Of a stretch of DNA of 64,000 nt, positions 63,989 through 64,000 are shown piece by piece (positions within the stretch are counted from its first letter, which is position 1; every line of letters begins with the position of its first letter). The notes under the pieces were generated by a model. That model did not search any database and had not been told where the DNA came from. It saw only the letters and a list, made by a program, of their open reading frames with translations. The position numbers and the translations under genes were made by a program. Origin of the DNA: Sphingobacterium micropteri (GTDB lineage: Bacteria; Bacteroidota; Bacteroidia; Sphingobacteriales; Sphingobacteriaceae); assembly GCF_014692515.1 (NCBI RefSeq), contig NZ_JACOIK010000005.1, positions 186,001-250,000 on the forward strand. The letters are read 5' to 3'.

Positions 63989-64000
63989 ATGAACGGTTAT
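63989..64000 (+). CDS. Possible start of a next gene (four codons, cut by window)
   Basis: ATG at 63989 follows an AAAAAG stretch 5 bases after greA and encodes MNGY before the window ends. Too short to identify. Confidence 0.2.

Overview
The window looks like a chromosome segment of a Bacteroidota member, most likely family Sphingobacteriaceae (Sphingobacterium, Olivibacter or Parapedobacter type). The evidence is two SusC/SusD pairs, many Cys lipoproteins, DUF4959/DUF4998-type surface proteins, DUF983, DUF4286 and DUF6600 proteins, Bacteroidota-type -7 boxes (TAnnTTTG) and few Shine-Dalgarno sequences. No tRNA, rRNA, insertion sequence or CRISPR array was seen.

Layout. (1) 1-5807: a truncated TlpA-like protein, a 652-residue secreted thioredoxin-fold protein, signal peptidase I, and an O-antigen-ligase-like membrane protein with a TPR tail. 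The signal peptidase gene lies between two near-identical copies of the 3' end of the thioredoxin gene. (2) 5767-14610: an efflux operon in the order adaptor, RND pump, TolC, second RND pump, closed by a hairpin shared with a convergent DUF6600 gene (14680-16125, minus). (3) 16284-19519: an MlaE-MlaF-MlaD lipid transport operon followed by an RluA-type pseudouridine synthase. (4) 19860-29163: a tightly overlapping cytoplasmic catabolic operon: RidA, a 3-hydroxyacyl-CoA-dehydrogenase-like enzyme, a GSA-type aminotransferase, a second dehydrogenase paralogue that has lost key residues, an M19 dipeptidase, a ceramidase-like amidase, a D-threonine-aldolase-type PLP enzyme and an aldehyde dehydrogenase. 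A VapBC-like toxin-antitoxin pair sits before the last gene. (5) 29515-42003: SusC/D locus 1 with surface lipoproteins (DUF4959-type, DUF4998-LamG, TIG plus Asp-box propeller, a second Asp-box propeller, a DUF4350-like protein). (6) 42176-52013: SusC/D locus 2 with an Asp-box sialidase-like protein, GH43, GH20 and a secreted helical-repeat protein. (7) 52098-57715: an MFS transporter, HpaI-type aldolase, aldo/keto reductase, Gfo/Idh oxidoreductase and SDR, with an AraC regulator convergent. (8) 57928-63984: a CxxC membrane protein, DUF983, DUF4286, an S9-peptidase homologue, a histidine kinase, an OmpR-type regulator and GreA.

How the genes may work together. Regions 4-7 (about 38 kb) read as one accessory island that binds, cleaves, imports and breaks down a decorated glycan or glycoconjugate. 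The propellers, GH43 and GH20 act outside the cytoplasm. The MFS transporter imports the product. The aldolase, AKR, Gfo/Idh and SDR set would process an oxidised or keto-deoxy sugar, and the region 4 operon would process an amide- or amine-bearing part. The actual substrate is not visible from sequence.

The most unusual observations are an S9-family lipoprotein that has lost its serine nucleophile and its histidine but is kept intact directly in front of a two-component system, and a paired active/degenerate dehydrogenase set flanking an aminotransferase. The repeat-flanked signal peptidase gene is also notable.
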